Shown here: positions 54,323 through 63,547 of the stretch, one piece after another | Position numbering within the stretch: the first letter of the stretch is position 1 | Layout: each line of letters starts with the position of its first letter | Assembly: GCA_945866125.1 (NCBI GenBank) | Contig: CAMBFZ010000011.1 | Span: 1 to 64,000 of the forward strand | Direction: 5' to 3' | From: Bordetella parapertussis | Lineage (GTDB): Bacteria; Pseudomonadota; Gammaproteobacteria; Burkholderiales; Burkholderiaceae_D | Length of the DNA stretch: 64,000 nucleotides | Position numbers and translations under genes: made by a program | The notes under the pieces: generated by a model | Databases searched by the model: none | What the model was told of the DNA's origin: nothing | What the model saw: the letters and a program-made list of their open reading frames with translations, nothing else

Positions 54323-55540
54323 ATGAAACGCTCCACGCTAACTGAACACTATCGCTCGGTGCGTGGGCAATCGCTTGCGCTGGTGCTTCCTTTGTCGGCC
54401 GAAGACTGTTGTGTGCAATCGATGCCAGACGCGAGCCCGGCAAAGTGGCACTTGGGGCACACGACCTGGTTTTTCGAGACCTTTATTTTGGAAGCCCTGG
54501 AAGAAGGATTTCAACCTTTCGATGCAGCGTTCCGGGTCTTGTTTAATTCATATTACAAACGTATTGGCGAGCAGCATCCGCGTGCGCAGCGCGGGGTATT
54601 AACCCGACCGGGTCTCGACCATGTGCTGGCTTATCGCGCTGATGTGGACAAGCGAATGGAAGCGCTGCTGGGCAGTGAGCTGGGTAGTGAGCTTGTCGCT
54701 GATCTCGACCGTTTGGTCGAGCTGGGTCTACATCACGAACAGCAGCATCAGGAATTACTGATTACGGACATCAAGCACCTGCTCTCTCTGAACCCGCTCT
54801 ACCCGGCCTATGCCGCCCAACCCGCTGATATCGCTGAGACCCTTGCAACAAATAAGCGCGCCTGCCAGCCAAGTATGGGCTGGCAGGATTGCGCCGGCGG
54901 TCTGGTCGAGATTGGCCATGTGGGTGACGGATTTTGTTTTGACAATGAGACGCCGCGTCACAGCGTATTTTTGCGCCCTTACAAACTAGCCACGGCGTTG
55001 GTGACGAACGCGGAGTACGCAGCCTTTATCGAGGCCGGCGGATACCGGCAAGCGGCGTACTGGCTAGCAGAAGGTTGGGACTGGCAACGCGCACAAGGAC
55101 GGGCTCATCCTTTGTACTGGCAACAGAGCGAGTCCGGCTGGCAGGAATTTAGTCTCACCGGCATGAACGATCTGGATCCGACACTACCTGTTGTGCATTT
55201 GTCTTACTTTGAGGCCGATGCCTATGCACGCTGGGCACAGGCGCGTTTGCCCACCGAGACCGAGTGGGAGCACGCGGTCGCAAACCATGCCGCCCACTTC
55301 GCGCAGCTGGTCGACCAGGCATGGCAGTGGACCGCGTCAAGCTATGCGCCCTACCCGGGTTTTCGCGCGCCGGGGGGCGCCTTGGGCGAGTACAACGGTA
55401 AGTTCATGGTGAACCAGTACGTATTGCGGGGTGGCTCCGCTGCGACACCTGCCGGACATACCCGATTGAGTTACCGGAATTTTTTCCCGGCAGGTACTTG
55501 CTGGCAGTTTTCGGGGATTCGGCTGGCGCAGGACCGCTAA
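54323..55540 (+). CDS. egtB: Ergothioneine biosynthesis protein EgtB (sulfoxide synthase)
   Basis: Non-heme iron enzyme that joins hercynine to a sulfur donor (gamma-glutamylcysteine or cysteine) using O2. The 405 residues combine an N-terminal DinB-like helical domain and a C-terminal FGE-sulfatase domain. Iron ligands are visible: WHLGHTTWFFE (His46) and the HxxxHxE set His138, His142 and Glu144 in HHEQQHQE. The C-terminal RLPTETEWEHA and NQYVLRGGSAATP are FGE marks. ATG 54323 is preferred over an upstream TTG. No egtA, egtC or egtE is adjacent. Confidence 0.93.
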   Translation: MKRSTLTEHYRSVRGQSLALVLPLSAEDCCVQSMPDASPAKWHLGHTTWFFETFILEALEEGFQPFDAAFRVLFNSYYKRIGEQHPRAQRGVLTRPGLDHVLAYRADVDKRMEALLGSELGSELVADLDRLVELGLHHEQQHQELLITDIKHLLSLNPLYPAYAAQPADIAETLATNKRACQPSMGWQDCAGGLVEIGHVGDGFCFDNETPRHSVFLRPYKLATALVTNAEYAAFIEAGGYRQAAYWLAEGWDWQRAQGRAHPLYWQQSESGWQEFSLTGMNDLDPTLPVVHLSYFEADAYARWAQARLPTETEWEHAVANHAAHFAQLVDQAWQWTASSYAPYPGFRAPGGALGEYNGKFMVNQYVLRGGSAATPAGHTRLSYRNFFPAGTCWQFSGIRLAQDR

Positions 55541-55580
55541 CTTATCAGGATCAGCCAGTCGCTCACTTTACCCGCTCAGA

Positions 55581-55868
55581 TTAGCTTTCCACCACTTGCA
55601 CGCCGCGCCAGAAAGCCACATACCCGGCAATGTTGCTGGCTTCGCGCTTGGGATGCGGATAAAACCAAGCCGCGTCCTGATTGGTCTGCTCACCAACTAC
55701 AACGTTGTAATAACTGGCCTCGCCCTTCCATGAGCACTGCGTATGCTTCTCACTCGGGCGAAAATACTGCATGTGCAACGTATCGGCCGGAAAATAATAA
55801 TTGCCTTCTACTTTTTCAAACTTCTCGGTTTTGGCGATGACTACGCCCTGCCATGATGCTTCAAGCAT
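55581..55868 (-). CDS. DUF427 family protein
   Basis: A 95-residue single DUF427 (PF04248) domain, showing the pattern VEGNYYFPADTLHMQYF, CSWKGEASYYNV and AAWFYPHPKREASNIAGYVAFW. Function of the family is unknown. AAGGA six bases before the ATG at 55868 supports this start. It is convergent to egtB, 40 bp apart. Confidence 0.9.
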   Translation of the reverse strand: MLEASWQGVVIAKTEKFEKVEGNYYFPADTLHMQYFRPSEKHTQCSWKGEASYYNVVVGEQTNQDAAWFYPHPKREASNIAGYVAFWRGVQVVES

Positions 55869-56349
55869 GTTTGTTCCTTGCTGTATGTGTTTAAAGGTGA
55901 GTCTCGAAGAAAAATCCGAGATTTGATTGTAATGCAGAGGTACACTACTTTGCCACGACCAGGGCATGACCTTGCCTCAGTAAGGTAATCCCATAAGGCG
56001 ATGTTTCAGACACGCTGTTTCTGGTGGGGCCGAGGATTCGAATTCTCTATATAAGATGTAGTAATCGCGACTTATCTGACCGTGACCTGATTTGATCGAT
56101 ACAGCTGTCAGATTCAAAAGCCCGACCTTGTGTTTGACGATATTCTGAGAAACACTCCTCATGGGGGTTACGGCTTGGCGCTTACGCGCTGGTTTAATAA
56201 AGATTCGCATCATTATCAAACCGGACAACCCCACCCTTTTGCAAAGATGTTCTGTCAGATTAAGCCTGAACTACGACATATAACCGATCCTCACAAAGAA
56301 AAATTTAATCTTGCGACAAGTATTTTCGGATAAGTTAAAACAATAAATT
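55869..56349. other. Intergenic region, 481 bp, with a tRNA-3'-like fragment
   Basis: No gene supported. At 56022-56047 the minus strand ends like a tRNA (TTCGAATCC, GGCCCCACCA), but the arms do not pair, so at best it is a fragment of a tRNA 3' end. The rest is AT-rich and holds the promoter of the following gene. Confidence 0.35.
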
Positions 56350-56718
56350 ATGGCAATGCGTATTATGAATCCCACCTTTACTCAAATCAGAAAGCTTGGT
56401 CTTTGGGCCTTTGTCTCGCTAGCTGCGCTCGCTTGTACGACCGTTAATGCAAGAGCCGCGAGCTTATTTGGTGATCTGTCTTGTCAAGCTTGGGCAGATC
56501 TGGATTACTCAAGAAAAAAAACCTGGACCAACGCGTTTCTTGCACCACTAAGTTTGACTCATCAAGGCCTTGAAAGAACTAAGCAGGATCAATACAACGA
56601 TGATCCCAAAGCCTTCGAACCCGCTATCGTCAGCATTGATAAGTTTTGTCACGCACATCCGAAACTCGGCCCGGCAGACGGAGCCATTTCCTATTTGAAC
56701 GAACTAATTAAAAACTAA
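56350..56718 (+). CDS. Unknown small secreted protein (HdeA-like pattern)
   Basis: 122 residues with a signal peptide (about 1-36, ending NARA-A). The mature domain of some 85 residues is helical and acidic-basic mixed, with two cysteines (DLSCQAWADLD and IDKFCHAHP) spaced about 62 apart, a layout like HdeA-type periplasmic acid chaperones. Similarity is only in pattern. The start could be the second ATG at 56356. It stands alone in AT-rich DNA. Confidence 0.6.
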   Translation: MAMRIMNPTFTQIRKLGLWAFVSLAALACTTVNARAASLFGDLSCQAWADLDYSRKKTWTNAFLAPLSLTHQGLERTKQDQYNDDPKAFEPAIVSIDKFCHAHPKLGPADGAISYLNELIKN

Positions 56719-56973
56719 CTTGACCTAACGGACTACGTTTGGAAGCGAATAAAAATTTGATTGCGACCATTGCGCTAGGCGAAATATGCCCTTGTCCAGT
56801 CAAACTGCTAGTCAGCATATTGGAACTTGGCCCAATGCCGCTCGCATCAAAAGTACCTACCGATCAGTAAGACTTCTGCGAACCATTTGGGTTAATCAAG
56901 AGGGATTTTTTAGGCCTGTTTTGGGCGTGTACAAATAAAAAAACCGCGTAAAAGGCGCTTGATTAATTGATAC

Positions 56974-56997
56974 TTGGCGGAAGATGGGGATTCAAAT
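56974..56997 (-). repeat. Degraded copy of the tRNA-Ser(GGA) 3' end
   Basis: CTTGGCGGA-AGATGGGGATTC matches the 3' end of the tRNA at 57619 (CTTGGCGGAGAGACGGGGATTC) with one base missing and one changed, and then drifts. Such short 3'-end repeats arise when an element integrates in a tRNA gene. The two copies are in the same orientation, about 640 bp apart. Confidence 0.6.
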
Positions 56998-57544
56998 CAT
57001 TTCTTAAAGCCTAGCAAATTCAAGGATTTTTTGATTTGAAGAATGTGGATACCCACAAATATATTCTCGAAATATTGTGCCCGAATGCATCACGCATGGT
57101 TGGTAAACAGTGTCTTGAATAGCTATTCGAATCCTAGTTGTTCCGTAATGCAGAATCCCCATGCAGGCGTTGGCATTAACTTGATTCATAAGATTGAGAT
57201 TTACAGGCGCAGGATTGTCGAGTAAACCCGGGGCGATTCAAAACACCCAGCAAGTCAAAGTGAAGTTCTAGCTATCTTTGACAAAATGAATCATCACTTC
57301 AACATCGATTAGCGCTAAATTGTGAAACATCTTGAGTGCCACCAAAGTCCAAAACTTAAACAACTGAAAATCGAATCAAGAGGTAACGAAGTTGATAATC
57401 GCTAATTGGAACGTGAACGAAATCGCTATTTTTTAGCGCACTACCAATACCGTACCAACCTCGAAAAGTCAGGAGGTTCTGAGACGGCAGTGGGTTTGAG
57501 ACGAATTTCGGGGAGTGTTAACAATGGGGTCAGTCAGGAGCACA

Positions 57545-57581
57545 AAGCAAAAAGCCCCGCATGATGCGGGGCTTTTTGCTT
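57545..57581. terminator. Rho-independent terminator after tRNA-Ser(GGA)
   Basis: A perfect 18-bp palindromic stem (AAGCAAAAAGCCCCGCAT and complement) has a one-base centre. U-tracts form on both strands. On the minus strand it lies 37 bp past the tRNA. Confidence 0.93.
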
Positions 57582-57618
57582 CTTCTCATTCGCCTGAGCG
57601 ATTTAGAAGAATAAGTCT

Positions 57619-57709
57619 TGGCGGAGAGACGGGGATTCGAACCCCGGATAGGCTATGAACCTATACACGCTTTCCAGGCGTGCGACTTCAACCACTCATC
57701 CATCTCTCC
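57619..57709 (-). tRNA. tRNA-Ser (anticodon GGA), CCA encoded
   Basis: On the minus strand the acceptor GGAGAGA pairs with TCTCTCC. A long variable arm, T-arm GGTTCGAA and encoded 3' CCA are present. The anticodon loop CTGGAAA gives GGA, reading UCC and UCU. It is the likely integration target of a lost element. Confidence 0.97.
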
Positions 57710-57757
57710 GTTGTCCGGGCGCGAGACTAGTAGTCCGTCAGCGCACCGCAGCCAGCA

Positions 57758-57763
57758 ATTATA
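57758..57763 (-). promoter_or_regulatory. -10 box of tRNA-Ser(GGA)
   Basis: On the minus strand TATAAT lies about 50 bases before the tRNA; no good -35 at 16-18 bases was found. Confidence 0.45.
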
Positions 57764-57890
57764 GCAAACCTTTCCCCTGCGACCTCTATTACAGTCAATG
57801 AAGACTAGTAAAACACCTCTGCGCGCACTGGCTGTCCACAACACGGGACTCGACACGCCGCATTTGATGCCAAAGCTCGGTGTCCTCAAT

Positions 57891-57924
57891 AAAAAAAAGC
57901 CGCTCCGCCGGAGAGCGAAGCGGC
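57891..57924 (-). terminator. Rho-independent terminator of acs
   Basis: On the minus strand GCCGCT and AGCGGC, with further pairing inside the GC-rich loop, are followed by TTTTTTTT, 93 bp after the acs stop. Confidence 0.85.
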
Positions 57925-58016
57925 GATCCGGCTCAGGGATGCAATCTGCCATCCCTTGACCTTCCCCCATAAACTTTTAATGGGATTTACCGTCCATCTT
58001 GGATGCAAGCTCGCGC

Positions 58017-59999
58017 TCAAATCGCCTGTTTCAACTGATCCAGAATCGCCGGATTTTCAAGCGTGGAAATATCTTGTGTAATCTCCTCGCCTTTGGCCAA
58101 CACGCGCAGCAAACGACGCATGATTTTGCCGGAACGGGTCTTGGGCAGGTTGTCGCCAAAACGAATCTCTTTTGGCTTGGCGATCGGGCCAATTTCTTTA
58201 CCCACCCAGTCGCGCAATTCTTTGGCAATCTGTTTGGCTTCATCACCGGTCGGACGCGAGCGCTTCAACACCACAAACGCGCAAATCGACTCACCGGTGG
58301 TCTCGTCCGGTTTACCCACGACCGCTGCCTCCGCCACTAACGGATGCGCCACCAGCGCTGACTCAATCTCCATCGTGCCCATACGATGACCAGAGACATT
58401 CAACACATCGTCAATGCGACCCGTAATGGTGAAATAACCGGTGTCTTTGTGGCGAATCGCGCCATCACCGGCCAGATAGAGTTTGCCGCCGAATTCATCC
58501 GGGAAATAACTTTTCTTGAAACGCTCCGGGTCATTCCAGATGGTGCGAATCATCGATGGCCACGGACGCTTGACCACCAGAATACCGCCCTGCCCGTTAG
58601 GCAGATCATGGCCCGTCTCGTCGACGATGGCCGTCATGATGCCCGGTAGCGGCAGCGTGCATGAACCCGGCACCAAGGGTGTCGCACCCGGCAGTGGCGT
58701 GATCATATGCCCCCCGGTTTCGGTCTGCCAAAATGTATCCACAATCGGGCAATGCTCGCGACCGATATGCTTGTAGTACCACATCCATGCCTCGGGATTG
58801 ATTGGCTCACCGACCGAACCTAGCAGCCGCAATGAAGACAAATCATACTTTGATGGATGAATCGCCGCGTCCGCATCAGCCGCCTTGATCAACGAACGAA
58901 TCGCCGTCGGCGCCGTATAAAACACCGTCGTCTTGTGACGCGCAATCATGTCCCAGAAACGACCAGCGTTCGGGAATGTCGGCACGCCCTCAAACACAAT
59001 CTGCGTCGCCCCCACCGCCAGCGGACCATAGGCGATGTAACTATGGCCGGTGACCCAGCCGATGTCAGCCGTGCACCAGAACACATCCGCGGGTTTGATA
59101 TCAAAGGTCCATTTCATCGTCAGCGCAGCCCACAGCAAATAGCCGCCCGATGAATGCTGAACACCCTTCGGTGTACCGGTCGAACCGGAGGTGTAGAGGA
59201 TAAATAAAGGATGCTCGGCGCTGACCCATTCCGGCTCACAATCGGCCGACTGCTTGTCCATTAAGTCATGCAGCCACAGATCGCGACCTGCATGAAAATT
59301 CACGGCGCCTTTCGTGCGCTGGTAGACGATCACGTTTTTAACGGCGTCGCAACCACCTAAGGCAAGCGCCTCATCGGCAATCGATTTCAATGGCAAATGT
59401 TTACCCCCTCGCACCTGCTCATCGGCCGTGATCAATGCGACTGCACCGGCGTCGATAATGCGTTCTTGGAGTGATTTGGCCGAGAAGCCACCAAAGACGA
59501 CCGAGTGCGTCGCGCCAATGCGCGCGCAGGCTTGCATCGCCGCGACGCCTTCGACGGACATCGGCATGTAGATCACAACGCGGTCACCTTTTTTGATGCC
59601 CAGCGATTTGAGACCATTAGCAAGCTTGCAGACCTTTTGGTGCAGCTCGCGATACGTTAGCCGAGTGATTTCGCCACCGTCGGCTTCAAAAATAATGGCG
59701 GTCTTATCGGCATTGCCATTGTGCAGATTGCGGTCGAGACAGTTATAGGACACATTGAGCTGCCCGTCTTCAAACCACTTGTAAAAAGGCGCGTGGGATT
59801 CGTCGAGTACCTTACTAAAAGGCTGATGCCATTCCAGAGTTTCGCGCGCAAGACGGCCCCAAAAACCCTCATAGTCGCGCGCAGCCTCATCGCACAGCGC
59901 CTGATAGGCTTCCATGCTGGAAATCGCGGCATTTTTTGCAAACTCTGGGGGTGGCGTAAAGATGCGATGCTCTTGCATCAGGGATTGATTCTCTGACAT
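58017..59999 (-). CDS. acs: Acetyl-CoA synthetase (AMP-forming)
   Basis: Activates acetate to acetyl-CoA through acetyl-AMP. The 660 residues show the P-loop-like ILYTSGSTGTPKGV near 272, the DTFWQTETGGH motif near 420, and YLAGDGA and GRIDDVLNVSGHRMGT in the hinge region. The C-terminal PKTRSGKIMRRLLR contains the catalytic Lys that is the usual acetylation switch. AGGAG before the ATG at 59999 sets the start. It is divergent from the yqhA-type gene and works with glcB for acetate use. Confidence 0.97.
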   Translation of the reverse strand: MSENQSLMQEHRIFTPPPEFAKNAAISSMEAYQALCDEAARDYEGFWGRLARETLEWHQPFSKVLDESHAPFYKWFEDGQLNVSYNCLDRNLHNGNADKTAIIFEADGGEITRLTYRELHQKVCKLANGLKSLGIKKGDRVVIYMPMSVEGVAAMQACARIGATHSVVFGGFSAKSLQERIIDAGAVALITADEQVRGGKHLPLKSIADEALALGGCDAVKNVIVYQRTKGAVNFHAGRDLWLHDLMDKQSADCEPEWVSAEHPLFILYTSGSTGTPKGVQHSSGGYLLWAALTMKWTFDIKPADVFWCTADIGWVTGHSYIAYGPLAVGATQIVFEGVPTFPNAGRFWDMIARHKTTVFYTAPTAIRSLIKAADADAAIHPSKYDLSSLRLLGSVGEPINPEAWMWYYKHIGREHCPIVDTFWQTETGGHMITPLPGATPLVPGSCTLPLPGIMTAIVDETGHDLPNGQGGILVVKRPWPSMIRTIWNDPERFKKSYFPDEFGGKLYLAGDGAIRHKDTGYFTITGRIDDVLNVSGHRMGTMEIESALVAHPLVAEAAVVGKPDETTGESICAFVVLKRSRPTGDEAKQIAKELRDWVGKEIGPIAKPKEIRFGDNLPKTRSGKIMRRLLRVLAKGEEITQDISTLENPAILDQLKQAI

Positions 60000-60181
60000 A
60001 GCGTCTCCTACAATTAGAATAATTTTGGTTAACAATAGGCCTCTTCTCTTACTTAAGCCTTACACAAAGTAGGGATCGGGCAAGTTACCGGCTGTTGCAG
60101 CGCAAAGCCCGGTTTCGCCCGTGTAAAATGAAACCCTGCATTGAGATCGCGCTCAAAGCCCACCCACCGCCCCGAATAGCC

Positions 60182-60799
60182 ATGACAACCGAGCAACCGC
60201 CCGACCTGCGCAAGGAAAAAATTCCTGCCCTTGCCAATTTTATATTCATGACCCGCTGGCTCCAGTTGCCGCTTTACCTGGGTCTGATTCTGGCGCAAGG
60301 CGTCTATGTCTTTCATTTTTGGGTCGAACTCGTTGACCTGATCGGCGCCCTCTCTGGCAACAATGCCGCGCTCGACCATATTTTGAAAGCCGTCGCAGTG
60401 CCGGGTGTGGCACCGCAGGTCAAACTAACCGAGACCACCATCATGCTGGTGGTCCTGGGTCTGATCGATGTGGTGATGATTTCCAATCTGCTCATCATGG
60501 TCATCATTGGCGGCTATGAGACCTTTGTCTCGCGCATGCACCTGGAAAACCATCCTGACCAACCCGAATGGCTCTCGCACGTCAATGCGTCAGTGCTCAA
60601 GGTCAAACTGGGCACGGCCATCATCGGTATCTCGTCTATCCATTTACTCAAAACTTTTATTAATGCCGATGCGTACGAGATCAAAACGATCGCCGCACAA
60701 ACCGTAATTCACTTGGTATTTTTGCTCTCTGCTTTAGCGATTGCTTATTCTGACCGCATCATGGCAGCAACTTTGCACAGCCAATCTGATTCTCATTAA
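60182..60799 (+). CDS. UPF0114 (YqhA) family membrane protein
   Basis: Inner-membrane protein of 205 residues with about four helices (around 25-45, 85-110, 140-160, 170-190). It has family sequences FMTRWLQLPLYLGLILAQ and LTETTIMLVVLGLIDVVMISNLLIMVIIGGYETFVS. Its function is unknown. The ATG at 60182 is preferred; the frame is open upstream without homology. fumarase starts 26 bp downstream. Confidence 0.88.
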   Translation: MTTEQPPDLRKEKIPALANFIFMTRWLQLPLYLGLILAQGVYVFHFWVELVDLIGALSGNNAALDHILKAVAVPGVAPQVKLTETTIMLVVLGLIDVVMISNLLIMVIIGGYETFVSRMHLENHPDQPEWLSHVNASVLKVKLGTAIIGISSIHLLKTFINADAYEIKTIAAQTVIHLVFLLSALAIAYSDRIMAATLHSQSDSH

Positions 60800-60825
60800 T
60801 TTCTATCTACTGTTCCGACACTGCC

Positions 60826-62361
60826 ATGACCATCATCAAACAAGACGACCTGATCGAATCCATTGCCGCTGCACTTCAATACATCAGCTACTACCATCCG
60901 GTGGATTACATCCGCCATCTGGCCCACGCGTATGAATACGAACAAAGTCCGGCCGCCAAAGATGCCATCGCTCAGATTTTGACCAACTCGCGGCTGTGCG
61001 CTGAAGGCAAACGTCCTATTTGTCAGGATACCGGTATCGTTAATGTGTTTTTAAAAATCGGCATGGATGTACGCTTTGAAGGCTTCACCGGATCCATTAC
61101 CGACGCCATCAATGAAGGCGTCCGACGCGGCTATAACAACCCCGACAACAAGCTCCGCGCCTCCATCGTGGCCGACCCGCAATTTGATCGCAAAAACACC
61201 GGTGACAACACCCCTGCCGTCGTGCACATGGAGCTCGTACCGGGCAACACCGTTGACGTGCAGGTCGCCGCCAAAGGCGGTGGCTCGGAAAACAAAACCA
61301 AATTCGTCATGCTCAATCCTTCAGACTCTCTGGTCGACTGGGTGATGAAGACCGTGCCCACCATGGGGGCCGGCTGGTGCCCGCCCGGCATGCTTGGTAT
61401 TGGCATTGGTGGCACCGCCGAGCGCGCCATGCTAATGGCCAAACAATCGCTGATGGAAGACATCGACATGACCGCGTTAATTGCACGCGGCCCTAAAAAC
61501 AAAACCGAAGAATTACGCATCGAGCTCTACCAAAAAGTCAATGCGCTGGGCATCGGCGCCCAAGGCCTGGGCGGTCTCACCACGGTGCTGGATGTGAAAA
61601 TCATGATGCATCCAACCCATGCTGCCTCCAAGCCGGTGGCGATGATTCCGAATTGCGCAGCCACGCGTCACGGGCATTTTGTGCTTGATGGTTCCGGCCC
61701 AAGTTACATGGAGCCGCCGTCATTGTCTGAATGGCCTGACGTGCGCTGGATGCCCGACACCGAAAAATCCAAGCGGATTGATCTCAATACGCTCTCGCGT
61801 GAAGAAGTCGCCTCCTGGAAGCCGGGCCAGACCCTGCTTTTAAATGGCAAAATGCTGACCGGCCGCGATGCTGCGCACAAACGGATTCAAGACATGCTGG
61901 CTAAGGGCGAAACCCTGCCGGTGGATTTCAATAATCGCGTGATCTATTACGTTGGCCCCGTCGATCCGGTGCGCGACGAAGCAGTTGGCCCGGCCGGCCC
62001 CACGACAGCGACACGCATGGACAAATTCACCGACATGATGCTCGAAAAAACCGGCCTAATCGCCATGGTCGGCAAAGCCGAGCGCGGCCCGGTGGCGATC
62101 GAATCGATCAAGCATCATCGTTCGGCCTACCTGATGGCAGTCGGTGGCGCCGCCTATTTGGTCTCAAAAGCCATCAAGAGCGCCAAGGTAGTCGGCTTTG
62201 CCGATCTGGGCATGGAAGCCATCTACGAATTTGATGTCGTCGACATGCCGGTCACGGTGGCCGTCGATGCCAATGGCATCTCGGTCCACAACACCGGCCC
62301 CAAAGAATGGCAGGAGCGTATCGCTTCGACCATCGGCAAGATTCCGGTGTCGATTGCCTGA
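60826..62361 (+). CDS. fumA: Fumarate hydratase, class I (4Fe-4S)
   Basis: Iron-sulfur fumarase of the TCA cycle converting fumarate to malate. The 511-residue single chain carries both fumerase domains. Cluster cysteines are in ICQDTGIVN near 66, GAGWCPPGM near 187 and IPNCAATRHGHF near 275. GLGGLTTVLDVKI precedes the last of these. The murI start lies within its last codons. Confidence 0.95.
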   Translation: MTIIKQDDLIESIAAALQYISYYHPVDYIRHLAHAYEYEQSPAAKDAIAQILTNSRLCAEGKRPICQDTGIVNVFLKIGMDVRFEGFTGSITDAINEGVRRGYNNPDNKLRASIVADPQFDRKNTGDNTPAVVHMELVPGNTVDVQVAAKGGGSENKTKFVMLNPSDSLVDWVMKTVPTMGAGWCPPGMLGIGIGGTAERAMLMAKQSLMEDIDMTALIARGPKNKTEELRIELYQKVNALGIGAQGLGGLTTVLDVKIMMHPTHAASKPVAMIPNCAATRHGHFVLDGSGPSYMEPPSLSEWPDVRWMPDTEKSKRIDLNTLSREEVASWKPGQTLLLNGKMLTGRDAAHKRIQDMLAKGETLPVDFNNRVIYYVGPVDPVRDEAVGPAGPTTATRMDKFTDMMLEKTGLIAMVGKAERGPVAIESIKHHRSAYLMAVGGAAYLVSKAIKSAKVVGFADLGMEAIYEFDVVDMPVTVAVDANGISVHNTGPKEWQERIASTIGKIPVSIA

Positions 62362-63202
62362 TTCCGCTCTGGCTAACGCGGCCGATGCACCCATCGGCAT
62401 TTTTGATTCCGGCATTGGCGGCTTGTCGGTGTTGCGTCATGTGCATGCGCTGCTGCCAAACGAGTCGCTGATCTATTTTGCCGACTCGGGCTTCGCGCCC
62501 TACGGTGACAAAGCCGAAGAAGTCATCGTCGCGCGCACGCTAGCCGTCGCCGATTTTTTATTGCAGCAGCCAATCAAGGCGCTCGTGGTCGCTTGCAACA
62601 CCGCCACCGCTGCGGCCATTGCGGGGTTACGCCAACGTTACCCCCAGCTGCCTGTCGTCGGCGTCGAGCCAGGCTTAAAACCCGCCGCGTTGCAAACGCA
62701 ATCGAAGGTAGTCGGCGTGCTGGCCACGGAGCGCACGTTGGCTTCAGCTAAATTCAAACGCTTGCAGGATCAAGTTGCCGCAGCCAGCGGCGTGCGCTTT
62801 CTGCCGCAGGCCTGCCGCGGCTTGGCCGACCAAATTGAAAAAGGTGCGCTCCACTCCCCCGAGACCGCAAGTCTGGTGCAGCAGTACGTGGCACCCCTGC
62901 TGGCGCAAGGCGCAGACACGCTGGTGTTGGGCTGTACCCACTATCCCTTTGTGCTGCCCTTGATTGAACAAACCGTCGCCGCAGCAGGCAAGGCGGTGGG
63001 CGTCATAGATACCGGCGCAGCAGTGGCCAGACAGTTGCAACGACTACTCACGCACCACGCCGTCGCCGCACATCCCGCTCACCGCTCGGCATCCGTCACC
63101 GCTTGCACCACCGGTACGGACAACGCCTTGGCGATGGCCTTTAGCAGCCTATTGGGCATGCACCCCGTCATCGACGAGGTCAATGTCATCAGCACGGCTT
63201 AG
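62354..63202 (+). CDS. murI: Glutamate racemase, TTG start
   Basis: Makes D-glutamate for peptidoglycan. The 282 residues have the start GIFDSGIGGLSVLR, FADSGFAPYGDK, and the two catalytic cysteines Cys81 (VACNTATAAA) and Cys194 (LGCTHYPF). No ATG lies between the fumA stop and the conserved start. A TTG at 62354, overlapping fumA by 8 bp, gives a family-length protein, although its ribosome site is weak. Upstream in-frame ATGs would lie deep inside fumA. Confidence 0.93.
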   Translation: MPDSALANAADAPIGIFDSGIGGLSVLRHVHALLPNESLIYFADSGFAPYGDKAEEVIVARTLAVADFLLQQPIKALVVACNTATAAAIAGLRQRYPQLPVVGVEPGLKPAALQTQSKVVGVLATERTLASAKFKRLQDQVAAASGVRFLPQACRGLADQIEKGALHSPETASLVQQYVAPLLAQGADTLVLGCTHYPFVLPLIEQTVAAAGKAVGVIDTGAAVARQLQRLLTHHAVAAHPAHRSASVTACTTGTDNALAMAFSSLLGMHPVIDEVNVISTA

Positions 63203-63251
63203 CTCGTTTCGAATCACGTATCGTGCACGCAGGCAGTGGTTTTGGCCGCGT

Positions 63252-63280
63252 TTGCCATGTGGCGCTTAAATTTGTATAAT
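63252..63280 (+). promoter_or_regulatory. Sigma-70 promoter of tRNA-His
   Basis: TTGCCA and a perfect TATAAT are separated by 17 bases and end 44 bp before the tRNA. Confidence 0.85.
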
Positions 63281-63324
63281 GCCAGACTGTTTTGGTTTTA
63301 GCCAAGGCGGCATGCACGACCAGT

Positions 63325-63401
63325 GGTGGCTGTAGCTCAGTTGGTAGAGTCCAGGATTGTGATTCCTGTTGTCGTGGGTTCGAGCCCCATCAGCCACCCC
63401 A
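63325..63401 (+). tRNA. tRNA-His (anticodon GTG), CCA encoded
   Basis: Acceptor GTGGCTG pairs with CAGCCAC, with the extra G at -1 (63325) required by HisRS and its partner C before CCA. The anticodon loop TTGTGAT gives GTG. Promoter and terminator flank it as a single-gene unit. Confidence 0.97.
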
Positions 63402-63407
63402 TCAGTT

Positions 63408-63450
63408 TCAAACAAAAAGCCCACCTCATTGAGGTGGGCTTTTTGTTTGA
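63408..63450. terminator. Rho-independent terminator of tRNA-His
   Basis: A perfect palindrome of 21 bp per arm around a single central T, with AAAAAGCCCACCTCA and its complement at the core. It forms U-tracts on both strands, so it can also end the gene on the minus strand. Confidence 0.95.
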
Positions 63451-63547
63451 TACAGCGACAGACCCGTATTCTGTTTACCACCGTCCGTCAAGGCACTGGC
63501 TTAATCAAACAGAGCACTGTCTTGTTTGATCGTTCATCTACACATCA

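Larger units (their letters stand above)
56719..57618. other. Gene-free AT-rich region, 900 bp
   Basis: No convincing gene on either strand: only frames of about 60 codons without ribosome sites, such as 57004-57189 on the minus strand. Base composition is more AT-rich than its neighbours. It contains the tRNA-Ser 3'-end copy at 56974-56997 and the terminator at 57545-57581. It looks like decayed remains of an inserted element. Confidence 0.55.

Noticed and set aside
57004..57225. Two opposing frames of about 60 codons in the AT-rich region
   Set aside because: They overlap each other on opposite strands, lack ribosome sites and show no recognisable motif.
55541..57618. Prophage or insertion sequence
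   Set aside because: No transposase, integrase or phage structural gene is visible; only tRNA-end repeats suggest a past insertion.
63408..63450. CRISPR-like or REP palindrome
   Set aside because: Single copy with U-tracts next to a tRNA; it is a terminator.
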